From Scylla paramamosain (Eukaryota > Arthropoda > Malacostraca > Decapoda > Portunidae): DNA of 64,000 bases. Under the pieces are notes generated by a model that was given only the letters and a program-made list of their open reading frames with translations, did not search any database and was not told where the DNA came from. Each line of letters opens with the position of its first letter. Within the stretch, counting starts at the first letter, position 1. Where the stretch lies: assembly GCF_035594125.1 (NCBI RefSeq), contig NC_087158.1, positions 4,601,001 through 4,665,000 on the forward strand, written 5' to 3'. The translations under genes were made by a program, and so were the position numbers. This document shows, in pieces, positions 1-16,895 of this stretch.

Positions 1-1680
1 GGGAAGATTTTTCAGTGAGAATGATAACAGAACAATACTTACTGAAAAGTTGTGTGCAACTTACATGGACATAGAGGAAACTGTTAGGATTGATGAGGAA
101 TTTCTCTGAAATGTCCTTTGAATATACATTATAGGAGGACAGTTGTTATAGGGTATTAAGGGTTTTTATCCAAAGCAAAGTGGCTGTGTAGAGAACTTGG
201 AGTTAGTTTTGCCCTAGGAACATGAGTGAGACTGAGATGTATGGTATCTTTATGGTTGTTTAGTATTTTTATGTGGTTGTATGAGGGAATAAAAGCTGAT
301 GCAGGAAACCTTCCTGTAAAGCTAAAACTAATTTGTGAGCATTAGGCTGCGGCAACAAAACTGCAGATGACACTGTTATATAAAGAGTGTACAAGAGAAC
401 TTCAAAAAGGTGGATCAATTTTATAGTTTGTATAGGAAATGGAAACTGAATACTTGGAGAAGTAAGGTATTGATATTTATGATAAAGAAAGTAAGGGTGT
501 GTGATTTTAGTACATCTTATTTGGTTAGTGTGTGCCAGTTGTATGATATGAGATGGTGAAAGAGTAAGTATCCAGGAACAGTACTAACCCTCTCACACAC
601 TGGATGCATATGTAGATCAAAATGTCTTCAAGCGAAACTGCACTAATGCACAAGCGTGTCAAAAAACTTGTTTAGATTTATTAAAGATAAAGTTTCTGGT
701 GTAAGTGCATCAGTTGTTGGTTAGTCAGAGATGAGCTTAAGTTTCACAAAAGTAATGAATTGGCAAGACCAATGCTTCCTAAAATACAAGTAACTGGACT
801 GTTAGATGATTTGTCAGGTTCAATCTGTGACTAATGCTGTCTGCATGTAATCTGAGATTAATGCTGACTTCAATTTTCCTTTAATTTTTGGAATCTAATT
901 GACATAACACAATGACAATAGTACCATTGTAAAGCTCATATAAAGGTGGTTTAGGTGATGTGTAGCATGCAGAATGCTTGTGGGGAAAGGGTTGTGAACA
1001 TTTTTTTTCATGTATTTATATTTGAGGGAAAAATGAGTGAAAATACTTTTTGGTGAATTTTTGATGTGATCATCATAAAGATAATTTCCTTGTGAATCTA
1101 ATGATATATAATGCAGGGTTACTTATGAGTTTTAAAGTAAAGAAAATGCTTCAAAATCAAGGTTTTGCAAGTCACATTGAAAGGCCACAAATGCCTGCCA
1201 ACAGAAGAGGTATTGGAAAGAAAACTTATGAAATTTACTGGTGAATGAGAGGGTTAGTGTAAGCATGGTGGGATGAATGAGGAAATGAGAGATTGTTATA
1301 AAGGTAGGTGTTCAAGGATTATGAAGGAGTCATGTGTATGGATGTAAAGAAAAGTTTAAGAAATAATATTCTGCTGCTAACATTGCTTGGTCATGGAATA
1401 GGGTAGAGCAGTCAAGTTAGTTCGTAATGGAAATGATCCTAGGAAAGTACAATTTTCAAACTTGTCACATGCCAATATAGTGCTGGAAGATCAGATAACT
1501 TTCAGAATGGGACTGCCATTTTTTTGCAAAAGTGCTGAAACATCAGGTTTTTCAAAATGTTGGATGCTGAAAGACAGGACTTTTGCTGTATATTATTACA
1601 TAATAATTGATGGTTTCTGAGACCATAACCAAGTGGCCCTCAAAATTATTTGAGTTTGACTTTTAAGTTTTAAGTAAAAA
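1..1680. other. AT-rich DNA without a recognised gene
   Basis: I see no long open frame, RNA gene, LTR or recognisable element here. The stretch is AT-rich with scattered short homopolymers. It could be an upstream intron of the hnRNP-like gene whose last exons lie at 9239-11142, but no exon with RNA-recognition-motif sequence was found in it. It ends where the first Jockey LINE copy begins. Confidence 0.5.
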
Positions 1681-1738
1681 AAGCAGAGACATCTCTGAAT
1701 GCCTAACTTCATAGAAGCTGTTTTAGCTAGAGATGAGA

Positions 1739-1790
1739 TTGAAGTTTCCAGTTCAGATTATAAGTTGAAGTTTCCAGTTCAGATTATAAG
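1739..1790. repeat. 26-bp tandem duplication inside Jockey copy 1
   Basis: A 26-bp segment beginning TTGAAGTTTCCAG is present twice back to back, at 1739-1764 and 1765-1790. The other copies of the LINE (for example near 26540-26570) have it once, so this is a private slippage duplication in a dead element. Confidence 0.9.
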
Positions 1791-4217
1791 TAAAGAACAG
1801 ACCGAGGATGTTCAGTGTAGAAGAAGGGGACAGTTGAGTGTCATTGAAGAAGAGCGGATAGTTGTCTGGAAGGTTGTGTTGAGTTGATAGATAGAGGAAT
1901 TGAGTTTTTGAGGCATTGAACAATACCAGGTTTGCTCTACCTCAATCAGAAATTTTAGGAAGATCAGAAGTCAGGCATTCTGTGGCTTCCCTGTGTGAAA
2001 TGATTACTTCCTGAAGTGTTAGATGTCTGAAAAAAAAAACGTGGAAAGTGCACCATCAGTGTAGGAGTGGATAGGACAAGAAGTTTGGTTTAGAAGGTCA
2101 TTGATGAATAACAAGGAGAGTGGATGACAGGACAGAACCTTGAGGAACACCACTGTTAATAGATTTAGGAGAAGAACAGTGACCGTCTACCACAGCAGCA
2201 ATAGAACAGTCAGAAAGGAAACTTGAGATGAAGTTACAGAGAGAAGGATAGAAGCTGTAGGAGGGTAGTTTGGAAATGAAAGCTTTGTGCCAGGCTCTAT
2301 CAAAAGCTTTTGATATATCCAAGGCAACATCAAAAGTTTCACCAAAATCTCTAAAAAGAGGATGACAAAGACTCAGTAAGGAAAGCCAGAAGATCATCAG
2401 TAGAGCAGCCTTGATGGAACCCATACTGGCGATCACATAGAAGGTTGTGAAGTGATAGATGTGTAAGAATCTTCCTATTGAGGATAGATTAAAAACTTTA
2501 GATAGGCAGGAAATTAAAGCAATAGGACAGTAGTTTGAGGTATTAGAATGGTCACCCTTTTTAGGAACAGGCTGAATGTAGGCAAATCTCCAGCAAGTAG
2601 GAAAGGTAGATGTTGACAGATAGAGTTGAAAGAGTTTGACTAGGCAAGGTGCAAGCATGGAGGCACAGTTTCAAAGAACCACAAGAGGGACCCCATCAGG
2701 TCCATAAGCCTTCCAAGGGTTTAGGCCAGCGAGGGCATGGAAAACATCATTGTGAAGAATTTTAAAAGGTAGCATGAAGTAGTCAGAGGGTGGAGGAGAG
2801 GGAGGAACAAGCCCTGAATCATCCAAGGTAGAGTTTTTAACAAAGGTTTGAGCAGAGAGTTCAGCTTTAGAAATAGATGTGATAGCAGTGGTGTCATCTG
2901 GTTGAAATAAAGGAGGGAAAGAAGAAGAAGTAAAGTTATTGGAGATATTTTTGGCTAGATGCCAGAAGTCATGAGGGGAGTTAGATCTTGAAAGGTTTTG
3001 ACACTTTCTGTTAATGAAGGGAGTTTTTGGCTAGTTGGAGAACAGACTTGGCATGGTTCTGGGCAGAAATATAAAATGCATGAGATTCTGGTGATGGAAG
3101 GCTTAAGTACCTTTTGTGGGCCACCTCTCTATCATGTATAGCACGAGAACAAGCTGTGTTAAACCAAGGTTTGGAAGGTTTAGGTCGAGAAAAAGAGTGA
3201 GAAACGTACACCTCCATGCCAGACACTATCACCTCTGTTATGTGCTCAGCACACAAAGATGGGTCTCTGACACAGAAGCAGTAATCATTCCAAGGAAAAC
3301 CAGCAAAATATCTCCTCAGGTCCCCCAACTAGCAGAGGAAAAATGCCAGAGGCACCTTTGCTTAGGGGGATCCTGAGGAGGGATTGGAGCGATAGGACAA
3401 GATAGATATGAGATTGTGATCGGAGGAGCCCAATGGAGAAGAAAGGGTGACAGCATAAGCAGAAGGATTAGAGGTCAGGAAAAGGTCAAGAATGTTGGGC
3501 GTATCTCCAAGATGGTCAGGAATACGAGTAGGGTGTTGCACCAGTTGCTCTAGGTCATGGAGGATAGCAAAGTTAAAGGCTAGTTCACCAGGATGGTCAG
3601 TGAAGGGAGAGGAAAGCCAAAGCTGGTGGTGAACATTGAAGTCTCCAAGAATGGAGATCTCTGTGAAAGGGAAGAGGGTCAGAATGTGCTCCACTTTGGA
3701 AGTTAAGCAGTCAAAGAATTTCTTATAGTCAGAGGAGTTAGGTGAGAGGTATACAGCACAAATGAATGTAGTTTGAGAGTGACTGTAGTCATAGCCAGAT
3801 GGTGGAAAACTCGGAAGATTCAAGAGCGAGGGCACGAGAGCAGGTTAAGTCTTTGCGCATATAGATGCAACTTCCAGCTTTGGGTTGAAAGTGAGGATAG
3901 AGAAAGTAGGAAGGAACAGAAAAAGGGCTACTGTCAGTTGCCTCAGACACCTGACTTTCAGTGAGGAAAAGAAGATGAGGTTTAGAAGAGGAGAGGTAGT
4001 GTTCTACAGACTGAAAATTAGATCTTAGACTGCGAATGTTGCAGAAGTTAATGAAGAAAAGGTTGAGAGGGGTGTCAAGACACTTAGGGTCGTCGACAGA
4101 AAGGCAGTCCGACCTGGGAACATTTAAGGTGCCCTCCCCAGATGGGGACTCCGAGGCTGGTGTAGGAGTTGCCATGATGATTTTGAAATTTTTGAGTGAA
4201 AGGTGTGTGTGTGTTAT

Positions 4218-4624
4218 TAGGTGCTTGTAGTTTTGTGTGGAGGAAGAGTGTTGTCTTTAGAGAGCAGGCTGTAACTGCCCCCTTGTGTTGTGAGACATAA
4301 AGGGAATTGTTCAGTGAGGTCACAGCTGTGTTTAATGATAAGTTCACAGCACCCCCTGAACAGTGCTTTAGACCTCACTGGGAATAATTATCGTTTTGGC
4401 AGGTGTCTACTGCCTCCTCCTTGGTGTTTGTAGTTTTGTGTGGAGGAAGAGAGTTGTCTTTAGAGGACAGGCTGTGACTGCCCCCTTGTGTTGGGAAACA
4501 CAAAGGAAAATGTTCAGTGATGTCACAGCTGTGTTTAATGATAAGTTCACAGCATCCCCTGATCCAGTGCTTTAGACATCACTGGGAGTAATTATTATTT
4601 TGGCAGGTGCCTACTGCCTCCTCC
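4218..4624 (-). repeat. Two tandem 5'-UTR units of the Jockey LINE
   Basis: Two diverged units of about 203 bp lie head to tail at roughly 4218-4420 and 4421-4624. Both carry TAGTTTTGTGTGGAGGAAGAG near one end and GCAGGTGYCTACTGCCTCCTCC-like sequence at the other. The better preserved copy at 28959-29195 has only one unit. Tandem 5' monomers with internal promoter activity are known from several non-LTR retrotransposons. Here a promoter role is inferred only from their position upstream of the MATPTP start codon. Confidence 0.75.
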
Positions 4625-4749
4625 TGTGGTGGTGTAATGAAGTTGTGCAGTTTGTCACTTTGAGTTAGTGGGCGGTGAGCGGTTATTTATTGGTATTGTC
4701 ATTTGATCATTCTGGTTGTATATATTTATGAAGTAGATACAGTAAATGT

Positions 4750-7991
<3,242 letters not shown>

Positions 7992-8046
7992 AACTAGGGA
8001 TGAAAGGTACAGAATAGGCAGAGTATAAAGTTTCAGGAAACGTGAT

Positions 8047-8049
<3 letters not shown>

Positions 8050-8083
<34 letters not shown>
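8050..8083. repeat. (CA)n microsatellite
   Basis: About 17 perfect CA units lie 60 bp downstream of the long (AG)n tract. Confidence 0.98.
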
Positions 8084-8084
<1 letters not shown>

Positions 8085-9238
8085 ATATGATCCTTAAGAC
8101 CTTTGATGAATTATACATCGGAAGGCAGGGTCACACAAGCTTCGCATGGACACACCACTGTTGAGATTTTAAAAATTTCAATCATATCTTTTTGGATAAA
8201 GTACAGTGTTTGTGCTTTACACAATGAGGAGCATTTCCTTTACTGACTGGAGCCATGGTTGGAGCTAAAACTGAGCAGATTTAATAATAAATGGGAAAAA
8301 CAAATTGGAATGGCTTCCCTGTGTTTTTAAGTGATGTCAGCTGTTTATGCAGCACATTGTGGCTCCTTGTGACCTGATGACCTTAGGTCATCTACTCCTT
8401 GCTTCTGTTATTATTGTACTGTTTCTGTATTGGCAGATAAAATAGTATGTACATCCCACTTATTAATCATCTTGTATGTATTTTATAGGTGGGATCAGGT
8501 GGTTAACTGATGGCTGAAGTGTATTCTCCCCTAACTTCTCCGTTATCTGGGAAAATCACTAACCCAGCACCCTACAGGTCTCAGTGATGCTAGATTAGTG
8601 ATAGGCGACCTGTACTGAAAAATTTGGAAAGTGTAGTATACCAAAGGCAAAACCCTCCACTTGTATAACTTGGATTTATATTATGAACCATCAGAACTGA
8701 ACTGCTGTGTAACCTGTTGAATGAATGGCTGTGGAAATTTTGCTTATTTATGTAATTTTAAAAATTAATAGTTAACATTAAGTTAACATTGGAATGAAAA
8801 CCAGGGAAAAAAAATATTAATTTGCTTTGTTGCCTTGAAGTCAAGTGCACAGTTGTATTTATTAAGTCATATGCAGTATTTGAAAGATGAAGCCATGAAT
8901 ATGAAGCTGTATTGCTCTTTGCAGATGAAAACATGTATGATGAATGTCATTTAGTAGAGCTTTGTCTCCATCGTGATGCAAGACTATATTACTCATATGA
9001 TATCTTTGACTAACAGATGAGTATATTTTAAGTATATTATTTTATATTTGGAAATTAGTTAATATGTGCTCTCATTAAGGTAATTGTGCATAGAGTTATT
9101 GTTGACACTTATCCTATTTTTTTCTTAAGCTTTTGGGTTTCCTGTTGTACTAGATTTCTTAATTTGCAAAGGAGGCAGCTATATAAATGTTTTGATTTGC
9201 TTCTTCTAGCCTTTTAATTCTTGTATTCCATTTGGCAG
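8084..9238 (+). other. Presumed intron of the hnRNP-like gene
   Basis: There is no coding signal. The stretch ends in a pyrimidine-containing tract and TTTGGCAG, a plausible 3' splice site for the exon at 9239. The upstream exons, which should carry RNA-binding domains, are not recognisable in the window, so the intron probably extends left of position 1. Confidence 0.5.
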
Positions 9239-9412
9239 AGTAATCCAGGAAATCAGAACTATAACAGTTATGGCAACTATAACCAAGGATGGGGTAACCA
9301 GAGTTATGGTGGCTACAGCCAGGGATACAACAGCAATTGGAATCAGCAGTATTACCAACAACAACAGCAGACACCACAGCAACAACAACAACAGCAACAG
9401 TATTGGGGATCT
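9239..9412 (+). CDS. hnRNP-like RNA-binding protein, penultimate coding exon
   Basis: This internal exon has exactly 58 codons and is phase 0 at both ends. The 3' splice site is TTTGGCAG before AGT, and the donor is GTGAGT at 9413. It encodes a low-complexity prion-like segment with repeated NYN, GGYSQGY and WNQQYY patterns and then a polyglutamine run. The composition (Gly, Tyr, Asn, Gln, Ser, no charged patch) matches the C-terminal tails of hnRNP A/B- and squid-type proteins. Those proteins bind nuclear pre-mRNA, and their tails drive self-association. The exact paralogue cannot be set without the RRM exons. The donor is followed directly by a 100-bp (AT)n tract. A FUS/TIAR-like protein is an alternative. 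The exon call is firm; the family call is moderate. Confidence 0.8.
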
Positions 9413-9416
9413 GTGA

Positions 9417-9849
<433 letters not shown>

Positions 9850-10514
9850 CTTTTTTTTTTTTTTTTATGTAGGAAGAAAAAAAAAAGGCCTAGGGCAACA
9901 AAAATCTAATAAAAAAAATGCCCACTGAAATGCCAGTCCCATAAAAGGGTCAAAGCAGTGGTCAAAAATTGGTGGATAAGTGTCTTGAAACCTCCCTCTT
10001 GAAGGAATTCAAGTCATAGGAAGGTGGAAATACAGAAGCAGGCAGGGAGTTCCAGAGTTTACCAGAGAAAGGGATGAATGATTGAGAATACTGGTTAACT
10101 CTTGCATTAGAGAGGGGGACAGAATAGGGGTGAGAGAAAGAAGAAAGTCTTGTGCACCAAGGCTGCGGAAGGAGGGGAGGCATGCAGTTAGCAAGATCAG
10201 AAGAGCAGTTAGCATGAAAATAGCGGTAGAAGACAGCTAGATATGCAACATTGCGGCGGTGAGAGAGAGGCTGAAGACAGTCAGTTAGAGGAGAGGAGTT
10301 GGTGAGATGAAAAGCTTTTGATTCCACCCTGTTTAGAAGAGCAGTATGAGTGGAACCCCCCACCAGACAGACATGTGAAGCATACTCCATACATGGATGG
10401 ATAAGGCCCTTGTACAGAGTTAGCAGCTGGGGGAGTGAGAAAAATTGGCGGAGATGTCTCAGAACACCTAACTTCATAGAAGCTGTTTTAGCTAGAGATG
10501 AGATGTGAAGTTTC
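9850..10514 (-). mobile_element. Jockey-clade LINE, copy 3 (3' fragment in intron)
   Basis: This is a 5'-truncated antisense insertion in the last intron of the hnRNP-like gene. On the - strand it ends in a poly-A tail (T-run at 9851-9866). It retains an open C-terminal RT segment of 171 codons (10477-9962) with MEYASHV, RRNVAYLAVFYRYFHANCSSDLANC and a terminal SRHLSTNF. The matching segment of copy 5 has a stop codon in SGKLW, so this fragment is less decayed there. It ends abruptly near 10514, within the GAAGTTT shared with copy 5. I could not define a target-site duplication. Confidence 0.92.
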
Positions 10515-10941
10515 TTATTTGCCCAGTCACATAATTTGCCAACCAGCTCATTATAATTATCAAAGAAAGGTTTGAAGGCATCAGAGAAGGATACCAGTAT
10601 GAGTCCCCAAGAGCAAGATTCAGTTCAGGGAACTGAGAAATATTGCAGTGGTAAATCAGAATGCTTGTTAGAAAACATGCCTGATATCAACTTCCAACCC
10701 AGGTCCTCAACCTCCCTATCTCAGCCCTAGGGCCACCAACCTCATCTTCACTACAGGAATCATTGTTATCATCTCTATCATCTGTGTCTGGGATATAACC
10801 CAGCTACTGTCATCCCAACTACTGTCAGAAAGATCATCCATAATGGTTTAGAAAACAGAAAAAAACTCATATCAACATCACAGTAATTTATGAATTAACA
10901 CTGATACATCACTGTAATTCATAAATTCACATTCTCCACAG
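10515..10941. other. Remaining part of the last intron
   Basis: No element or exon is visible. It ends in CATTCTCCACAG, a good 3' splice site for the terminal exon at 10942. Confidence 0.5.
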
Positions 10942-11142
10942 GGCTATGGGTATGGCAATCAAGGATATGGATCAGGGCAACAGTATGGTGCCTCATCAGC
11001 CAGTCAGAACAATTCTGCCAATAGCAGCTGGGGTCAGCAGGGTGGCTGGAGTGGACCTGGACAGCAGCAGTGGGGTGGCAATTATAGTAAGCAATCATGG
11101 GGTGGATCTGGATACAGTTCCAGCAGTGGCCAGAGGAGGTAG
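10942..11142 (+). CDS. hnRNP-like RNA-binding protein, terminal coding exon
   Basis: This phase-0 exon of 66 codons plus TAG follows the acceptor TCTCCACAG. It begins GYGYGNQGYGSGQQYG and ends SSSSGQRR. In between are repeated WG, GG, QQ and NYS motifs with Trp and Tyr spaced in Gly/Ser/Gln sequence. It is therefore the end of the same prion-like tail as the exon at 9239-9412. Joining phase 0 to phase 0 keeps the frame open across both exons (124 codons before the stop). The low-complexity aromatic tail suggests phase separation and RNP-granule assembly, and a C-terminal nuclear import signal might be expected near the Arg-Arg end. The function follows from hnRNP families; the paralogue is unresolved. 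Confidence 0.82.
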   Translation, partial: GYGYGNQGYGSGQQYGASSASQNNSANSSWGQQGGWSGPGQQQWGGNYSKQSWGGSGYSSSSGQRR

Positions 11143-11640
11143 ATTGTGTCACTACCTGTGAGCCATTTTCTACAGTGTGTGAAATGTATGTGTATTCTAA
11201 CCATATACACTGATCACATAAAAACTTTTCATGTACAAGAAGTCCTCAGTCTACACTGTTTCTTTTGTTAGTTATATTTTCTGTGAGTTTTTTACAACTA
11301 TCTCAGATTCATCTGGGTTCTTCAATTTAAGATTAATTGATTAGAAATGTTTACAGGAACATTTGTAGAGCTAAATGAATTGTGTGCAGCAAGAGGGCTT
11401 CAAGTTCTTTATGTGGACACAAGCAGCATGGTCACCATCAACCACCTGCTTTAACTGTTCTACTAGTTATATTATACTTTTTATACAGTAATCATATACA
11501 GCAATTGCTATTTGGATTTTTATTATACATTATTGAATTTGATTAACATGACAACTTTTGTTTTTATTAAATATTGTGACAGTAAGCTTTTAACCCATTC
11601 ACTGTTGCACAATAAAAGTCATGATGAAATTAGTTTCATT
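11143..11640 (+). other. Probable 3' UTR of the hnRNP-like gene
   Basis: AT-rich sequence follows the TAG stop. A canonical AATAAA lies at 11611-11616, about 470 nt downstream, and a later AATAAA-like motif lies near 11930. No coding signal is present. Confidence 0.5.
11611..11616 (+). terminator. Candidate polyadenylation signal AATAAA
   Basis: This is a canonical hexamer at a plausible distance downstream of the hnRNP-like stop codon. Such hexamers are common by chance in AT-rich DNA, so confidence is limited. Confidence 0.4.
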
Positions 11641-11692
11641 ATATGAAATAAATAATTATGTTCAAGATAGCATTGACTCCCATCCCTAATAC

Positions 11693-14479
<2,787 letters not shown>

Positions 14480-14670
14480 AATGTTGTGAAAGTAGAGAGC
14501 AATATTACTTCAAAAGAAGACAACCGAACAGGGGATGGAACTGGACTCAAATAAACAGTAAACAAGAAAACTGCCAACCAGTTTGGGTAATGTTGTGAAA
14601 GTAGAGAGCAGTAGTACTTCAAAAGAAGACAATCGAACAGGGGATGGAACTGGACTCAAATAAACAGTAA
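14480..14670. repeat. Two-copy tandem repeat, about 109-bp period
   Basis: A segment starting AATGTTGTGAAAGTAGAGAG occurs at 14480 and again at 14589, with only a few differences over about 82 bp. Both copies end in AAACAGTAA. It lies just upstream of the CRE-bearing candidate promoter. Confidence 0.9.
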
Positions 14671-14724
14671 GTGTCTTGAGATTGGCCGGAAATATAGAGG
14701 TGATTAATTACTGGTGAAACACAC

Positions 14725-14857
14725 CATGACGTCAAAAGCGTCCATGACGTCAAAAGCGTCATTAAACGTCATAGACTTAGTAGCATGCGCAAAAGCACCC
14801 AGCGTGTAAACCAACGCACGAACGCACGCAGTGTAATTTCAGCACGGACAGGTAAGC
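14725..14857 (+). promoter_or_regulatory. Candidate promoter and first-exon end with CRE palindromes
   Basis: An 18-bp unit containing the palindrome TGACGTCA is duplicated head to tail (14725-14742 and 14743-14760). This gives two perfect CRE sites at 14727-14734 and 14745-14752, followed by AAACGTCA. Next come GCATGCGC (an NRF-1-like core) and CpG-rich sequence. At 14848-14857 lies ACAG followed by GTAAGC, a good 5' splice donor. In an otherwise AT-rich, CpG-poor window this fits a TATA-less promoter with a short non-coding first exon on the + strand. No downstream exon could be identified, so the gene it might serve is unknown. Confidence 0.4.
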
Positions 14858-15299
14858 AGGACGGATCTCGGGAATACTGGAGAAACTTTAACATTGTATT
14901 GTAACCTTAATATCAACGAGCGATCAGTAAAACCTTTACAGACATGTAGCTATACTACTTACACTTCTTGAAAGCACACCTTATTGAAAATAATCTTGGG
15001 TGCGTTGTTCTTAAGATTTTCCGAAAGTATTAGTGTATTATAGTACTACGGGTGGCAAGTATGGCAGTAATTAGTGTGAGGTGAGTAAACCATGATTGAG
15101 ACGTTACTGTTAAGTTGTCATATATAGCTTGAGAAGTAATAGCCTCTAAGCCAGGGTAAGCCTTTATGTGATTTGTGCTTAGAAGACGAAAGTGGTAATA
15201 AGTGAAAGGGGGAGACGTTAATGATGAAGACAGTATTATGAAAGGGTATTCCATGGAAAAGGTGGTGACTTACACGCATTGACACTAGACTTACGGTGG

Positions 15300-15420
15300 T
15301 GTTATTGTCACGTCGCTCCCCCTCCCCCTCCCTCGTTAAGTAGGCGTTCCAGAACGGAACCAGCAGGTTCCGTCTCTTGAGGCGAAGATACAGGTGACGG
15401 GGCGGGGCGGCAGTACTTAT
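15300..15420. promoter_or_regulatory. GC-rich segment with GC boxes and a perfect dyad
   Basis: The local base composition changes sharply. Features are a CCCCCTCCCCCTCCCTC tract, a perfect inverted repeat ACGGAACC-AGCA-GGTTCCGT (15354-15373), and GGGGCGGGGCGG near 15398-15410. These resemble Sp1/KLF-type GC boxes and a dimeric factor site. It may be a proximal enhancer or first-intron element of the candidate promoter 550 bp upstream. A regulatory role is inferred from composition only. Confidence 0.3.
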
Positions 15421-16224
15421 TACAGGGGTCCGGGCTGGAACGAGGACTTACCAGGCTATTTCCCCACTGCCTAGCTGTTCACACACACTCAGGGGAAGGG
15501 TGGAAGCAAACACTGGGGTCCTTTACTACCTTATATTGAAGGAAACCACACATGTAGAAGTTCAAGGTCACGGGGGCAGGACAGGGCACAAGGAGAAGGG
15601 TGGACGCTACCACTGCAAACAGTTTTACCCTTAAATCACAGATCACAGGGTACCACCACTGTCACTGTCGCTTACTACTCAGCACAGGAGTGTACACAGG
15701 GGTCACACCTGCGGAGATAAGGCACAAAAGCGAAGCGTATGGAGAAACATTTGAAGAAACAAAACATCATCACAAAAAAAAAACGAAAAAAAAAAACGTG
15801 TATTTCGAATGTTTTCACATTATTAGGTACCAAAACATCAAACTGTATGTAAAGCACCCTACATGGGGAAAGGAAAAGAGATTTCCAGAAACGTGTCTTT
15901 TGAGTTTTTATGAAGGTGCTAAGCACCAGAACGCTACAAAACATGGAAAGCACTCTAAAAGGGAAAACAAAATAAGTGTTTTGAGCTACTTGCCTAACGA
16001 AACGCTAAAACGCATACAAACCATCCTTTACTGAGGAACACGATAACATTACCAAAATCAAGTATTTTGAATATTTTTTGAGCTTGTAACGTAGTAAACT
16101 CCAAAATGTTTGCTATTCTTTATGGGGAAACGAAAAAAAAAAAAACATTATGAGAAACGCTTATATGGAGAAAAAAAAAAAGATTAGTAAAAAGCGTGTA
16201 TTTTGAATGTTTTTCACATTGTTA

Positions 16225-16774
16225 AGCCTCGTACACATTATGCATCATGTATCAGCCACGTGATGCAGTAGTGGTGTTGAAAAAAATTACTAGTGGCCAA
16301 ACTGTACTGCATCACTGCTCACATTGTTCTCGGCAACTTCTCGCGCGCCAGCTGCTCAGTGACAGTTCAACTTTCATGCGGGGAGGATGTGCGCCGATGA
16401 TGGAATCTGCCAGGAGACTCTACTATGGAGTGTAGTTGCTCTGTGTGCACTTCTGACGTTTCTCATTTTATACTGCTTGGACTTGATGTTCCAAACAGAT
16501 GGATGTTCCTTGAGCAATTCAATGAAATGTTGGGTGTTGGCCCTTGTCCACTCAAAGGGTATGGCGGGTGGTGGAGATTGGAGAGCCATCGGCGCTGGAG
16601 CGGAGCGTGACCGGACGTCCTATCGCTCTGACTGGTCATGCATCACTGAGCTGCAATTTGAAAATCGAGCCGACCCAGCAACACGTTGGTGATGCGCTTT
16701 CGTGTTGAAAAACGACTTTTTCAACACATCCATTCAACACGATGCGCATCATGATACATAATGTGTACGGGGCT
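16225..16774. mobile_element. PIF/Harbinger-type non-autonomous element (550 bp)
   Basis: The terminal inverted repeats read AGCCYCGTACACATTATG at both ends; the right end is the reverse complement, with the similarity extending to about 25 bp. The flanks are TTA at 16222-16224 and TTA at 16775-16777, the 3-bp target duplication typical of PIF/Harbinger and related ISL2EU-like elements. Removing the element and one TTA leaves CACATTGTTA-GGTACC, the normal monomer sequence of the surrounding array. The interior carries a short antisense frame resembling a MADF domain, so it looks like an internally deleted derivative rather than a random MITE. Confidence 0.85.
16374..16589 (-). pseudogene. MADF-domain fragment inside the Harbinger-type element
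   Basis: A 71-codon frame encodes a segment starting near EWTRANTQHFIELLKEHPSV and continuing WNIKSKQYKMRN. This is the pattern of a MADF domain N-terminus (hydrophobic helix, then W-x5-5-Y). MADF/Myb-like DNA-binding proteins are the second gene of Harbinger-type transposons and help the transposase to bind. After about residue 50 the resemblance stops, so only the first part of the accessory gene survives. Identification is by eye from a short stretch, so confidence is moderate. Confidence 0.55.
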
Positions 16775-16895
16775 TTAGGTACCAAAACGCCAAAATACAT
16801 GCAAATACCTTATATGGGAAAATGAAACATTACAAGAAACGTACGTATCTTTTGGGTGCTTTTGTGCTTGTTAGGCACCAAAACGATAAAAAGCA

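Larger units (their letters stand above)
1681..4624 (-). mobile_element. Jockey-clade LINE, copy 1 (degenerate, 3' end missing)
   Basis: This is an antisense copy of the LINE best preserved at 25897-29195. Reading leftward on the - strand it has a 5' UTR (4176-4624), an endonuclease-RT protein starting MATPTP at 4175, the GDFNVHHQ endonuclease motif, and RT blocks [15 protein letters not shown] and SGVPQGSVLS. The frame is broken several times: open pieces lie at 4175-3789, 3835-3362, 3328-3011 and 2658-2098. The last recognisable sequence is at about 1681, so the RT C-terminus and 3' UTR are missing. This is unusual because target-primed LINE insertions normally lose their 5' ends, so a later deletion is likely. 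It is non-functional. Copy 2 starts about 130 bp away in the opposite orientation. Confidence 0.9.

Noticed and set aside
15600..16034. 144-codon + strand frame entering the array
   Set aside because: It starts in unique DNA and runs through two or three monomers by chance. No homology or splice signals support a gene.
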